A stretch of DNA of 64,000 bases from Oscillospiraceae bacterium (GTDB lineage: Bacteria; Bacillota; Clostridia; Oscillospirales; Oscillospiraceae). Where the stretch lies: NCBI GenBank assembly GCA_018385135.1, contig JAHAWY010000015.1, forward strand, positions 17,041-81,040. The letters are read 5' to 3'. The position numbers and the translations under genes are program-made. Position 1 is the stretch's first letter. Each line of letters starts with the position of its first letter. A model generated the notes under the pieces. That model was given only the letters and a program-made list of their open reading frames with translations. It was not told the origin of the DNA and ran no database searches. Below, one piece after another: positions 47,333-59,600 of the stretch.

Positions 47333-49813
47333 ATGAAAACTCTCAGCAAGACATTGTCTCTTGTGCTTGTTTTCGTCATGGTTCTCGGTATGTTCGGTGT
47401 TTCCGGCGCTACCTACACGGACAACGATGAAATAAGCTACAAAGAGGCAGCCGATGTTATGACCGCCATCGGCGTGTTCAATGGCATAGGCGGCGAATTT
47501 CAACCCCAGGGTAAGCTCACCCGTGAGCAGGCAGCAAAGATCATCTGCTATCTGACCATCGGACAGGTAGCCGCAGATAATCTTACCGCTACCGAAGCCC
47601 CCTTCACCGATGTTGCAGCAGACCGCTGGTCTGCCGGCAGCATTTCCTACTGCGTTAAGCAGGGCATCATTGCCGGTCACGGCGACGGCACCTTCGACCC
47701 CGAAGGCTATGTCACCGGCTACCAGTTTGCAAAGATGCTTCTCGTAGCTCTCGGCTATGACGCAATAATCGAGCAGTTCATCGGTCCGAGCTGGGCTATC
47801 AATGTTGCTAAGCGCGCCTTTGCAAACGACCTGTTCAGCGGCAACGACAGCTTCGCAGGCGACAAGGCCGCCACCCGTGAGGAGGCTGCTCTCTACGCTC
47901 TCAACCTTCTCGAGTGCAACACCGTAAGCTATGCCTACAAGGGCACAAACATCATCTCCAACGGTATCACCATCAGCATCGGTGCCTCCGCTCCCAGCCA
48001 GGCAAACCCCAGCTTTATGGCAACCTATTATAAGGGTCTTGCCGTCGACCACGAGACGACCGACGCTTTCGGCCGCAGCGCCACCGTCTGGACTCTCAAG
48101 GGCGGAGAGATCGGCACCTATGCCGACAAGGCAGACTTCACCTTCACCTCCGACAAGACAAGCACCGCCGGTGTTGCCGAGCTGAAGAAGCTCTTTAAGG
48201 GCTACAGCTTCGCTTCTCTCGACCGCAGCAATGTCAGCTACAACGGCAAGCCCGAGGGCACTTCCGGCACTGTTTCCTCAATTAACAGCGCGGCAGCCCT
48301 CGCAGCCATCACCGGCAACGGCGTCATTGTCGAGGTTTTCACAGCCGACGATAACTCTAAGACCGTCGAGGCAATTAGCGTTATCGAGACCGACCTTGCG
48401 AAGATAAACGGCATCTCCGCCGCTTCCAAGAAGGTTTCTCTTGTAACCGTAAGTACAAATACTGCCGGCAGCGCCACCTACACGATAACCGAGGACAACA
48501 GCGAGTATGCCAACGTATATGAGCTGAGCGTCGGCGATTATGTACTCGTAGTTCCCGTTTGGAACGGCTCTGACTACAGCGTTCACAGCGCTGTTCGCGC
48601 AAAGACTGTTTCCGGTCATGTAAATGCTACCAATGCCCTTACCAACACAGTATATCTTGACGGTACCGCTTATGTCAAGGGCTCTGCTAAGACCTCCGCA
48701 GTTGACAGCATCGCAGTTGATACCACCAACGAGGCTACCCTCTGGCTCGACAGCCACGGCTACATCGTTCATGCCGACACCGCAACCGCAACCACCACAA
48801 ATTACATTTATGTTCTGGAGGCATACCAGTCTCTCTCCTCCGAGGGCAAGCTCCTGAACATGGCTAAGGGTGTTCTCACCGACGGCAGCATTGTTGATGT
48901 CGTGACCTCCACTCTCGCAACCGCCGGCAAGCTTTACGGCTCTGTTGTTTCCAACGACGTATACGCCCTGACAGAGTCCACCGCTCTTTCCGCTGCCGGC
49001 ACTGCCGGTGATGAGGCTGTCGTAACCGCAAACAAGCACATTGCCCTGAAGAGCGGCGGCACCATCAACAGCTATGACAAGGTTCTCACCTCCGCCACAC
49101 AGACAGGCAACCACTACGGCAACTACTATGACACTGATGTTAAGTTCATCTTCGTAAGCAGCTCTGCAAAGACCGCTACCGTTAAGACCGGTGTCCAGGG
49201 TGTTGCCTCCATCCCCGCAGGCAGCTTCGCTGTTGTTGAGGCAAAGTCCGCAAGCGACTCTACCCCCGTTGTTAAGGCAGTAGTCCTCGTTGACGGCATT
49301 GCCGCAAGCGTTGACTCCGACTCTCTCATTTACTTCCCCAGTTCTACTCCCATTGGTTCTACCGCTCTGAAGAACGAGACCACCGGCAAGTATGAGACCT
49401 TCAACGTATATGCCGGCTACATTGACGGCGTGCTTGTAGAGGGCGGCGTTGCCACCAAGAGCAGCGTTTCCGCCAACAGCTTCTACACCTTCGCTAAGTC
49501 TGAGGCAACCGGCGCATACGTTCTGGCTTCCTCCGCTTACAGTCTCACCAGCGGCAACACCGCCGTTCAGACTGCACAGTCCATCACCGCTACCTTTGAC
49601 TCCAAGCTTATCACAGTCAACAGCCTGCTCCTTGATATCAGCAAGGCAGTTGTCACCGACGTCCGCAGTGACTCTGACAAGGCAGCCGAACCCGTTATCG
49701 AGAGCGCATCCGGTCTGTGCGAGGCAGCTGACAGCAAAACCGTTACCGTGAGCGTTATCTACAACGCCACCACCGGCTCTGCGGAAACTGTCTACATTCT
49801 CTCTGTCGCATAA
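47333..49813 (+). CDS. large secreted SLH-domain (S-layer-like) protein under the putative inversion switch
   Basis: 826 residues. Signal peptide (MKTLSKTLSLVLVFVMVLGM, cleavage near VSGA-TYT), then SLH repeats in about residues 30-200 (GVFNGIGGEFQPQGKLTREQ, DVAADRWSAGSISYCVKQGI, GHGDGTFDPEGYVTGYQFAK). The rest, about 600 residues, is Ala/Thr/Ser/Val-rich beta sequence without Cys in long stretches, as in structural S-layer proteins. Codon use is narrow (GGC, AAG, CTC), suggesting high expression. ATG at 47333 with AAGGAGG 10 bases upstream. It starts 112 bases outside the right inversion site and has no obvious promoter of its own downstream of that site. Confidence 0.9.
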   Translation: MKTLSKTLSLVLVFVMVLGMFGVSGATYTDNDEISYKEAADVMTAIGVFNGIGGEFQPQGKLTREQAAKIICYLTIGQVAADNLTATEAPFTDVAADRWSAGSISYCVKQGIIAGHGDGTFDPEGYVTGYQFAKMLLVALGYDAIIEQFIGPSWAINVAKRAFANDLFSGNDSFAGDKAATREEAALYALNLLECNTVSYAYKGTNIISNGITISIGASAPSQANPSFMATYYKGLAVDHETTDAFGRSATVWTLKGGEIGTYADKADFTFTSDKTSTAGVAELKKLFKGYSFASLDRSNVSYNGKPEGTSGTVSSINSAAALAAITGNGVIVEVFTADDNSKTVEAISVIETDLAKINGISAASKKVSLVTVSTNTAGSATYTITEDNSEYANVYELSVGDYVLVVPVWNGSDYSVHSAVRAKTVSGHVNATNALTNTVYLDGTAYVKGSAKTSAVDSIAVDTTNEATLWLDSHGYIVHADTATATTTNYIYVLEAYQSLSSEGKLLNMAKGVLTDGSIVDVVTSTLATAGKLYGSVVSNDVYALTESTALSAAGTAGDEAVVTANKHIALKSGGTINSYDKVLTSATQTGNHYGNYYDTDVKFIFVSSSAKTATVKTGVQGVASIPAGSFAVVEAKSASDSTPVVKAVVLVDGIAASVDSDSLIYFPSSTPIGSTALKNETTGKYETFNVYAGYIDGVLVEGGVATKSSVSANSFYTFAKSEATGAYVLASSAYSLTSGNTAVQTAQSITATFDSKLITVNSLLLDISKAVVTDVRSDSDKAAEPVIESASGLCEAADSKTVTVSVIYNATTGSAETVYILSVA

Positions 49814-49841
49814 GACGAGTTAGGAAAACCCCATAGTTCAA

Positions 49842-49876
49842 GCGCCCCGCGGCAATCGCCGCGGGGCGCGTTTTGT
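49842..49876 (+). terminator. terminator of the SLH gene
   Basis: Stem GCGCCCCGCGGC, loop AATC, GCCGCGGGGCGC, then GTTTTGTTT. Confidence 0.9.
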
Positions 49877-50746
49877 TTATTGGGCGGAAGCGGAGACAGC
49901 TTCCTCCTTGGGATGCCTGTTTTGCCAGATGCACCAAACGGTAACGGAGGCGATTACTATCGCCCCGCCCGCAAGCGCGAAAACACCGGGGGTCTCGCCG
50001 TCAAAAAGAAATACCCACACGGGATTTAAAAGCGGCTCAACAGCACCTAAAAGCGAGCACGCCAGCGGCGGGCAATTTTTTGAGGAAAGAGCCAAAAGAA
50101 TATATGGAATGCCTAGCTGAACCACGCCCAGAGCCAAAACGCAGAGCACCGGTACAGCGGAAACGGGAGTTTCCGTGAAAAAAACAAAGGGGATGCCGAC
50201 AGCGGCAGTAAAAGCATGACCGAGGAGCATTCCGCCCATCTTTGCAGGCTCATCCGCCCTGCCCACGGTAAGATACATACCCGCCATAAAAGCGCCCGCA
50301 AGAATTGCAACGCAGTTGCCGAGAATGTAGCCGGGCTGAAGCTGGTCAAAGAAGAAAAGCGCGATGCCCGCCATTGTAAATATAACCGCGAGAGCGTCCG
50401 CCCTTCTAAAGCGCTCACCGTAAAGTAGGCTTGAATAGAGCATCAGGAAAACAGGAGCAGTAAACTGTAAAACGATGGCGTTTGCCGCAGTTGTTAGCTT
50501 GTTGGCGGTTACAAAGGCGAGAAAGGTAAGCGACATCAAAACGCCGTTTATAAGCGACTGCTTGCCGAATTTGACGGGCGTTTTCGTTGCCTTTAAATAT
50601 ACCAGCACGACCAGAGCGGCAATTGCGCTGCGAAAGCCCGCAATAACGAAGGGACTCCACGGCGTGAGCTTGATGAAGATGCCCGCCGTTGACCATAGCG
50701 CTGCGCAAACCAGCATTTGAACAATTGCTTTATTTTTAGGTGTCAT
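49877..50746 (-). CDS. DMT-superfamily transporter (EamA)
   Basis: 289 residues with ten membrane helices in two EamA repeats (MLVCAALWSTAGIFIKLTPW; GVVQLGIPYILLALSSKNCP, then PLACSLLGAVEPLLNPVWVF). These carriers export metabolites or drugs by proton exchange; the substrate cannot be read from sequence. ATG at 50744-50746 with a weak AGGACC upstream. Stand-alone gene, convergent with the SLH gene. Confidence 0.92.
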   Translation of the reverse strand: MTPKNKAIVQMLVCAALWSTAGIFIKLTPWSPFVIAGFRSAIAALVVLVYLKATKTPVKFGKQSLINGVLMSLTFLAFVTANKLTTAANAIVLQFTAPVFLMLYSSLLYGERFRRADALAVIFTMAGIALFFFDQLQPGYILGNCVAILAGAFMAGMYLTVGRADEPAKMGGMLLGHAFTAAVGIPFVFFTETPVSAVPVLCVLALGVVQLGIPYILLALSSKNCPPLACSLLGAVEPLLNPVWVFLFDGETPGVFALAGGAIVIASVTVWCIWQNRHPKEEAVSASAQ

Positions 50747-50816
50747 GTTAAATAACGGTCCTTTCTTAACTCTTTTCGGCAGCTTGAGCCGTTTTTTTCA
50801 GCGGCGAAAAAGTGCT

Positions 50817-50851
50817 ATTTTGCGGCTGCCTTTAGCCGGCAGCCGCAAAAT
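50817..50851 (-). terminator. terminator of trkA-trkH
   Basis: Minus strand stem ATTTTGCGGCTGCC / GGCAGCCGCAAAAT just after the trkH stop. Confidence 0.8.
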
Positions 50852-50877
50852 ATATATGGTTGGTCTTTGCAAAAAGC

Positions 50878-52331
<1,454 letters not shown>

Positions 52332-52332
<1 letters not shown>

Positions 52333-53702
52333 CAGAAGGGTTCCTCCACAAAGATATCGTTGAGGTTAATAATAGGTGTGCCGGTTTCAACAACGATAAC
52401 CACCGTGTCGCCAAGCTTCAGGCAGTCGTCGCCATCGGGGATAATAACCTTGCCCGCCCGCGCAATGGAAGCGACCAGAGCGTCACGGCGTATCTTAAGC
52501 GCCCTGAAGGGAATGTTCAGGTGATGCGTCGTTTCGGAAACGGTGAATTCGCACGCCTCCGCCCTGCCGCCCGCAATGCGGTGAAGCGAAAGCATCGCAC
52601 CGCTGCCGGAGCTTGCCATTGCGCGGACATAGCGGATTATTTCGTTTGCGGTAACAAGCTTTGGGCTGATGAGAGTATCGGTGTTTCTATCCTTCAGCAT
52701 GGCAGCGTATTCCATGCGGCTGAGCTTGGTTATTGTTTTTGGAACGCCGAGATAGTCGGCATACATGGAGGTTATGATGTTTTGCTCATCAAGCCCCGTA
52801 AGCGAGACTAGAGCATCCATTTTGGAGATGCCCTCCTCCTGCAAAACTCTCTGGTTGCTGCCATCGTCGTTTATGATAAGCGCCGAGGGCAAAAGCTCGG
52901 AGAGCTTTTTGCAGCGTTCGGGGTCTTTTTCTATTATCTTGACGGCAACATGAGTCTGAAGCAGCATCTGCGCAAGAAAAACTGCAATCCGGCTGCCGCC
53001 GACTATCATAACATTGTGGACCTTGGAGTGGGCAATGCCTGCGTTTTTCAGCATTCCGGGTATATTCTGCGCGGCAAGGGCTATCGTGATCTTGTCGCCC
53101 GCCTCAATCGTAAAGCTACCGCGCGGAATAGTTGTTGTCTGCCCACGTTCGACCGAGCAGACGAGGAGCTTTGTGTTGAGGGTTGCCGAGATTTTAGAAA
53201 GCGGAAGCCCGCAAAAGGCGCTCTTTTCCGTAATCTTCAGTTCCAGCAGCTCGACCCTGCCCCTTGCAAAGGTGTCTCTGGTGATAAAGGAGGGGGTTTG
53301 CAGCAGGCGGAACATTTCTCTCGCCGTGGCGCGTTCGGGGTTGATGCTCATGGAAAGATGCAGATCCTCCTTGATGAGCCTTGTCATGCGTTCATTTTCG
53401 GCATTTCGCACGCGCGCTATGGTATGCTTGCAGCCAAGCTTTTTGGCAAGAATGCAGCACAGAAGGTTTACCTCGTCAGTCGGCGTAACGGCAATAAGCA
53501 GGTCGCTTAAATCAACGCCGGCCGTTTTCTGGATTAGAGGGTCTGTTCCGTTACCGGCAAGGGTCATAACGTCCAAAGATTCCTGCGCTCTTTGCAAAGC
53601 CTCATAGTTGTTATCCACGATGATGATATCGTGAGACTCTTTGGAAAGCTGCTCAGCCAGAGAAAAGCCAACCTTACCGCTGCCGATGATAACAATTTTC
53701 AT
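52332..53702 (-). CDS. trkA: Trk system potassium transporter subunit TrkA
   Basis: 456 residues: two RCK repeats, each with a Rossmann fold and a C-terminal TrkA_C lobe. The first nucleotide-binding loop is MKIVIIGSGKVGFSLAEQLS with the acidic end IIVDNN; the second is NVMIVGGSRIAVFLAQMLL. It binds NAD(H)/ATP and controls TrkH. ATG at 53700-53702 is chosen as the exact start of the RCK fold; 30 codons of open frame upstream do not look coding. Confidence 0.95.
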
Positions 53703-53921
53703 GGTTCGATTATCTCCCAAACACGAAATACCGAAATTATAGCACCCGTTGGCGCACATATCAAGCAAAGCGGCGCATAAATAGGCATACAAAACATCGC
53801 CCGCACATTCATCCGCCGACGCTCTATTTATAACTTATAACACATTCGTCTGCAAAAGACCACAGGCAGCGGGGATTAATTGCCTTCCCGCGTGTTTTTT
53901 GTTTATTTTTGCGTAAATCAA

Positions 53922-53951
53922 TTGAAATCCGGTACGCTTTAGTAATATAAT
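53922..53951 (+). promoter_or_regulatory. promoter of the amidohydrolase gene
   Basis: TTGAAA (53922-53927), 18 bases, TATAAT (53946-53951). Confidence 0.65.
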
Positions 53952-53987
53952 CATCAAAGCACAGGATAAAGGAGTCTATATAAAAAT

Positions 53988-55592
53988 ATGTACACCTTAC
54001 TAAAAAACGCCAAAATCTACGACGGAACTGGCGCAGAGCCTTTTTTCGGCGACGTTCTCATAGAGCAAGACAAAATTGCCAAGGTCGGCGCGGAAATCAC
54101 AGCGCCGGATACGGATACAAAGACGATTGACCTTTCGGGTCTTTCCCTCTCCTCTGGCTTTATCGACGCACATTCGCATAACGACTGGTACGCCATAAAA
54201 AAGCAGCCTCTTAAATACTTTGAGCCTTTTATTCGCCAGGGCATCAGCTCTTTCGTTACGGGCAACTGCGGGATATCCTCCACGGGCTTTAATGCCGACA
54301 GCAAATACATAGACAAAATCGGCGGGGGGCTTTTCAGCTTCAGTGAAACCACCGGGCGCTACGGCAGCATAGCCGAGCTTTTTGACGCGGTTGACGGCAA
54401 AAACCCCTGCAATATAGCAGCCTGCATGGGTCACTGCTCCGCAAGAGCAGGCGTAGCGGGCAATGAAAACCGTCCTCTTTCTGCCGACGAGCGTAAAAGG
54501 ATGCTCGAGACTCTTGAGCAGGGCTTAAAGGACGGCGCGTGCGGTCTTTCCCTCGGTCTTATGTACGAGCCGGGGCTGTACGCCCCACGCGACGAGCTTG
54601 AGGACGTGGCGAAGCTCTGCCTAAAATATGACCGCCCTCTTACCGTCCACCCGCGAGCCAACTCCGCCGTATCTATGGCTTATCCCGAGCTTTTGGGCAG
54701 ACCCCACCTTCTGCGTGCCCTCGACGAGCTTGCCGAGATAGCCAAGGGTACGAAGCTAAAGCTGCAATACTCGCACGCCATTTTTGTTGGACGCAAGTCC
54801 TTTAAATGCAAGGACGAGCTTATTGAGATTATCGATAGGATGCGCAGAGAGGGCGTTGACGCGCAGTTTGACATCTATAACGAGCTGTTGGGCGTTTCCG
54901 TTATCACCGTTATCATGCCGACATGGTATCAGGCACTTTCGCCCGAAGAAAAGCGCAAGCGGATAAACAAGCTTCGCTTTCGCATTCTGGCGCGTGCCAG
55001 CATAATTCTGCTCGGCTTTGACTATGACGACATTGAAATCGCCTATCTCGGCGAGGGCAATGAGCGCTTCGAGGGAAAAACAGTGCATCAAATCGCAAAG
55101 GAGCTGGGCAAATCCGATTTTGAGACCTATCTGAGCCTTTGCGAGATGAGTAATTTTGCCGGTCGCGTAAACATGGGTCCATACAGCACTCCCGAAATCA
55201 TATCCTCTCTCTCAAAGCACGAAAACGTGCTTTATATGACTGATGCTTGGGTGGAGGATCACGGCATTCAAAACCCCGCGCTTTATGACAACCACCCTAA
55301 ATTCCTGCGTTCCTCGCTTCTCGGCACAGGCGACACTATGCCAAACACAATACGAAAGATGACAGGCGCGGTTGCTGACCGCTTCGCACTCAAGGATCGC
55401 GGCTACATCAAGCCCGGCTGCTTTGCCGATATCACCGTTTTCAACGAGGACGAGCTTAAAAACGCAACGCCCGATTTGGGTCGTCCCTTTGGCATTGAGC
55501 GCCTGTTTATTAATGGGCGTCAGGTGCTTGAGGACGGTAAGCTCGATACAGAGGCGCTTAAAACCTCGGGGCGCGCTATGAGGGCAGAGTAA
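53988..55592 (+). CDS. D-aminoacylase / N-acyl-D-amino-acid deacylase family amidohydrolase
   Basis: 534 residues. TIM-barrel amidohydrolase with the metal-binding DAHSHND near residue 61, FVTGNCGIS (metal-bridging Cys of D-aminoacylases), GLSLGLMYEPG, later VHPRAN and LQYSHAIFVG histidines, and the C-terminal beta-sandwich segment GYIKPGCFADITVFN. It would hydrolyse N-acyl-D-amino acids or related amides in the cytosol; D-glutamate derivatives from wall turnover are a possible source. ATG at 53988 with AAAGGAG about 13 bases upstream. The exact substrate is uncertain. Confidence 0.87.
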   Translation: MYTLLKNAKIYDGTGAEPFFGDVLIEQDKIAKVGAEITAPDTDTKTIDLSGLSLSSGFIDAHSHNDWYAIKKQPLKYFEPFIRQGISSFVTGNCGISSTGFNADSKYIDKIGGGLFSFSETTGRYGSIAELFDAVDGKNPCNIAACMGHCSARAGVAGNENRPLSADERKRMLETLEQGLKDGACGLSLGLMYEPGLYAPRDELEDVAKLCLKYDRPLTVHPRANSAVSMAYPELLGRPHLLRALDELAEIAKGTKLKLQYSHAIFVGRKSFKCKDELIEIIDRMRREGVDAQFDIYNELLGVSVITVIMPTWYQALSPEEKRKRINKLRFRILARASIILLGFDYDDIEIAYLGEGNERFEGKTVHQIAKELGKSDFETYLSLCEMSNFAGRVNMGPYSTPEIISSLSKHENVLYMTDAWVEDHGIQNPALYDNHPKFLRSSLLGTGDTMPNTIRKMTGAVADRFALKDRGYIKPGCFADITVFNEDELKNATPDLGRPFGIERLFINGRQVLEDGKLDTEALKTSGRAMRAE

Positions 55593-55688
55593 GGCGGCTT
55601 TCCGTCTTTCTTGCACCGCTTCAGCTATATAATATATCCACAAAGCGCAATGCGCCAAAAAATATTAGTATATTGCATAGGAGGAAAA

Positions 55689-56609
55689 ATGGAACTGCTG
55701 TATCTGCTTGAGGGCATCCGCACCCCGTTTTGGGACACGGTGCTCGGCGCAATAACCTTGTTTGGCGAGGAAACACTCTTTATACTGCTGGCAGTCATCT
55801 TATTCTGGTGCGTCGATAAACGCGGCGGCTATTATATGATGGCAACGGGCTTTATAGGGGTTGTAGCCAACCAGTTTTTAAAGCTCTGGTTTCGCATTCC
55901 CCGTCCTTGGGTGAGAGACCCCAATTTCACGATAGTAGAGTCCGCGCGCGAGGCAGCCTCCGGATATTCTTTCCCCAGCGGACACACGCAGGCGGTCATG
56001 TCCTCGCTGGGCGTTCCCGCAGTAATCACAAAAAAGCCTTGGCTTAGAATTGCCTGCATCGCCCTAATAGCGCTAACGGCATTTTCGCGTATGTATCTTG
56101 GTGTTCATACGCCTGCGGACGTCGGCGTTTCACTTATAGTCGGCGCTGTATTGCTCGCGGCTATATATCCTGTTTTTTACGCCAAGGGCAATGCGGTCAA
56201 GCGAATATACATACTTTTCACCTGCATGATCGGGCTTGCGGTCTTATTCCTGCTCTTTACCGAGCTTTACCCCTTCCCCGCCGATATAGACGCCGAAAAC
56301 TATGAATCCGGAATTAAAAACGCATACACGATGCTGGGTGTGTCGCTTGCGCTGCTTATTTCCCTGCATATTGACCGCAAGTACATACGCTTCAAGACGC
56401 AGGCTCCCCTTTGGGCTCAGCTTATCAAGGTCGTCGGCGGTCTGGCGCTGCTGATGCTCATTCGTATTCTTCTAAAGCAGCCTCTGCTGACCGTTTTCGG
56501 AGGGCATCACGCCGCCGACGCTATAAGATATTTCCTAATGATGCTGTTTGCCGGCTGCATCTGGCCGCTTACCTTTAAGCTATATCAGGATAAGGGCAAA
56601 AAATCCTAA
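55689..56609 (+). CDS. PAP2-family membrane phosphatase
   Basis: 306 residues with about seven to eight membrane helices. The three PAP2 motifs are present: KLWFRIPRPW (KxxxxxxRP), YSFPSGHTQ (PSGH) and SRMYLGVHTPADV (SRxxxxxHxxxD). It dephosphorylates lipid pyrophosphates or phosphatidic acid, perhaps undecaprenyl pyrophosphate recycling. The C-terminal third has extra helices that the minimal family lacks. ATG at 55689 with AGGAGG 5 bases upstream. Terminator follows. Confidence 0.92.
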   Translation: MELLYLLEGIRTPFWDTVLGAITLFGEETLFILLAVILFWCVDKRGGYYMMATGFIGVVANQFLKLWFRIPRPWVRDPNFTIVESAREAASGYSFPSGHTQAVMSSLGVPAVITKKPWLRIACIALIALTAFSRMYLGVHTPADVGVSLIVGAVLLAAIYPVFYAKGNAVKRIYILFTCMIGLAVLFLLFTELYPFPADIDAENYESGIKNAYTMLGVSLALLISLHIDRKYIRFKTQAPLWAQLIKVVGGLALLMLIRILLKQPLLTVFGGHHAADAIRYFLMMLFAGCIWPLTFKLYQDKGKKS

Positions 56610-56621
56610 TAACCTAATAAG

Positions 56622-56655
56622 AAAAGAGCGGATGTTTTCATCCGCTCTTTTGATT
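56622..56655. terminator. bidirectional terminator between PAP2 and the hybrid kinase
   Basis: Stem AAAAGAGCGGATG / CATCCGCTCTTTT with A and T runs on both sides. Confidence 0.85.
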
Positions 56656-56685
56656 TTGATTTGCTGATATATTGCTCTCGCCGCC

Positions 56686-59600
56686 TTATTTAATGCAGCG
56701 GCAGAGCGCATCAAACAGCTTTTGCGGTTCGATTGGCTTTGAAAGATGCTCGTTCATGCCCGCGTCATGGCTGGCGCGAACATCCTCCTCAAAGGCGTTG
56801 GCAGTCATGGCTATGATAGGGATCTGCGCAGCATCCGGCTTATCTGACGAGCGGATGCGCCTTGTTGCTTCCAGCCCGCCCATAACGGGCATACCGACAT
56901 CCATCAGTATCGCGTCATAGTGGTGCTCAGGAGCCTCGGTGTATGTGCTAACGGCAATTTGACCGTTCTCCGCCGTGTCAACAATCAGCTTGCGGCTCTC
57001 CAGCAGCTTTTTTGCAACAAGCTGGTTTGCCGGATGATCCTCAACCAGAAGCACGCGCTTGCCCTCAAGCTTGTCATAGTCGCAAGGCTGCGTGTCCGAA
57101 AGGTCATCCTCCCCCGCCTGTCTGAAGCTCAAACGAATGACGATCTCCGACTTATCGCTGCTCTCGCTTATAACGCTTATTACGCTGACCGAGCCGCCCA
57201 TCTGTTCGATGAGGTTTTTCACGATAGGCAGCGCCATTCCCACGCCCTCAAAGTCGTCGCTTATGCTGCGTTTGTCGCCTTCACACGGTTCAAACATACT
57301 CGCATATAAATCAGCGCCCAGCCGCACACCATCGTCGCCCAGTGTAAACTTATAGTTGACGCTATCTTCGCTGTCGCCTTCGCGCTCAATAGAAAATCTG
57401 ACGTTTCCGCCGCTTTTTTCGGTCTTTACCGCCGTTGACAAAAGCTTGAAGAACACCTGCCAAACTCGCAGCCTGTCCATCAAAAGCTCGCCCCATACGG
57501 TATCTTGAGCCTCCCACGAAAAGCCGACTTTTTCCTGCTCGGCAAGCGCTTTTATCTGCTCAAGCAGTTCAGAGAAGAGCGCGCGTATATCAACGCGCTC
57601 GTAATGGAAGCTAAGCTCACCGCTCTCGATTTTCGTAAGGTCGAGAACATCGTCAATAAGGTCATACAGGGAGCTTGCGGAGCGTTCCATGTGCTTAATA
57701 TTTTCCCTTAGTTCGGGGCTGAGGTCATCGCGCTCAAGGGTAAGCTTTGTAAGCCCCAACACCGTGTTCATGGGTGTTCGCATATCGCGGCTCATGCGTG
57801 TTAAAAACCGAAGCTTTGCGGCATTCGCGCGCTCCGCATCGGCAAGCGCCACTGAAATTGCCTCTTTTTGCTCGCGCTCTTTTTCAAACAGGTCGCTTAC
57901 ATCCATGCGGTAGCAGTATACAAGCTCGTTGTCCTTGTCGATATAGCCGCAGCGAAGCTTTTTTATTGAGATGCTGCCATCCTCCTCGCGGACGCGGCAT
58001 ATAAACTCAAAGCTGTCTGCATAGCGAAGCTGCGAGCGCAGACCGTTTGGCAGGGCAAGGGCAAGAGTCCTTTCAACATCCTCCTCAACACAGCTATCCT
58101 TGATATACCTGTGTATCATGCTGCTGTATTTTCCGCTGCTTTCCGGCAGAAGCGTGCCGCCGTATTTGTTTGCAAAGGTGCGGAAGCTGTCGTTCTTGAG
58201 GTCAACATACATCACATATTCGTATTCGGCTGAAAGCATCGTGTCAAGCACCGCCTCGCGCATACGCTCCTCGGTGATGTCCTGCGTGTAGCCGAAGCAT
58301 ACAATGTCGCCGCAGCTTGGATCTTGAACTATGCTTACCGTTGACCTTGCCCATATGACCGCGCCGTCCTTGCCCTGCCTGCGATATTCCCGCACGATAT
58401 GGTCGCCGCCGTCGCGGAAAGTGCTGAGAATGAGCTCTCTGTCAACGCAGTCTGAAAACAGGCGGCTGTCATTACTGCTCACGCCGGCGCAGGCGGTATA
58501 GCGCCGCGCCTCCTCCATAGAGCTGCCCGGCTGCAGGGTGAGCACGGGAAGCCCATTCGGCTCATGCTCAATGATAATGTCCTTAGTGGCGTTGAAGGCA
58601 ATATAGGAGGGTACGTCCGCGCCCATCTTGATGCGGCGTATACGCTCCATTTCCTTTTCAAAGCGCTGCCTGAGCAGCTTCTGCTCGCTGATATCCTGCG
58701 ACGTTCCGTAGCTTTTGTGAACGCTGCCGTCCTTGTCTTTAACAAGGGCAAATATGGTCTTTTCCCAGCGGCAGGAATCCAGGTTGCCCGGAATGTCAAG
58801 ATAGCGTATTTCCTCACTGACAATTGCCTCGCCCTCATGAACGCGGCGAAGCATATTCAGATACTTATCGGCATCCTCGGGATGGACAAAGCCCTCCTTG
58901 ACATAGTCCCACGGTCTTAAAAGTCCTCGTCCTATTAGACCGTGGATATCGCAGCTAGGCTCGCTGAAGCTGATCATGCGCGTATCCAGATCGTAGGTCC
59001 ATACGGACATTTTGTTTTGACCTGCCGCCATAATAAGCATTCCAAGCGCCTCGCGCATTTGCTGCTCCTCGAGCACAGCGTCCGTAATGTCGGTTCGGGT
59101 GCAAAGCAGAAGCCCCTCGTCCTTATCGAGCCACATATAACGCAGGCATTTTACCTGCGGCTTTCCCTCCGCGTCCAGAACATGGGCAGTTCCTGAGCAG
59201 TAGCTTTCCTCCTCAAGCCTTGCAATAACGCTGCTTATATTGCAGGTACGCTTAACGCGCGCCCTGTCCTCAGGGATCACATAGGTATCTGCATAGGCAT
59301 GGCTGACGCTTTCGTAATCGCTGCCCTTGGAGGGGGGCAGCGCCTGACCGTTTTCGTCATAGGCGAAAAGCTCATAGGAGTTCTTGTTGACATCAATAAC
59401 GGAGATATAGTCATAGTCAGCCTCGGTAACGCGCTCGATTATGGTTTGACGCAGCTTCTCCTGGTGAATATCCTCCGCCCAGATAAGCGCAATAAGCTCA
59501 CCCTTTTTCGCGTCTTTAACCAGATGGATTGAAACGCGAAACCAGCGCCAGCTCGCGTTTGTCAAAACGCGCATCTCCAGGGTAAGCTCATCCGCGCCCT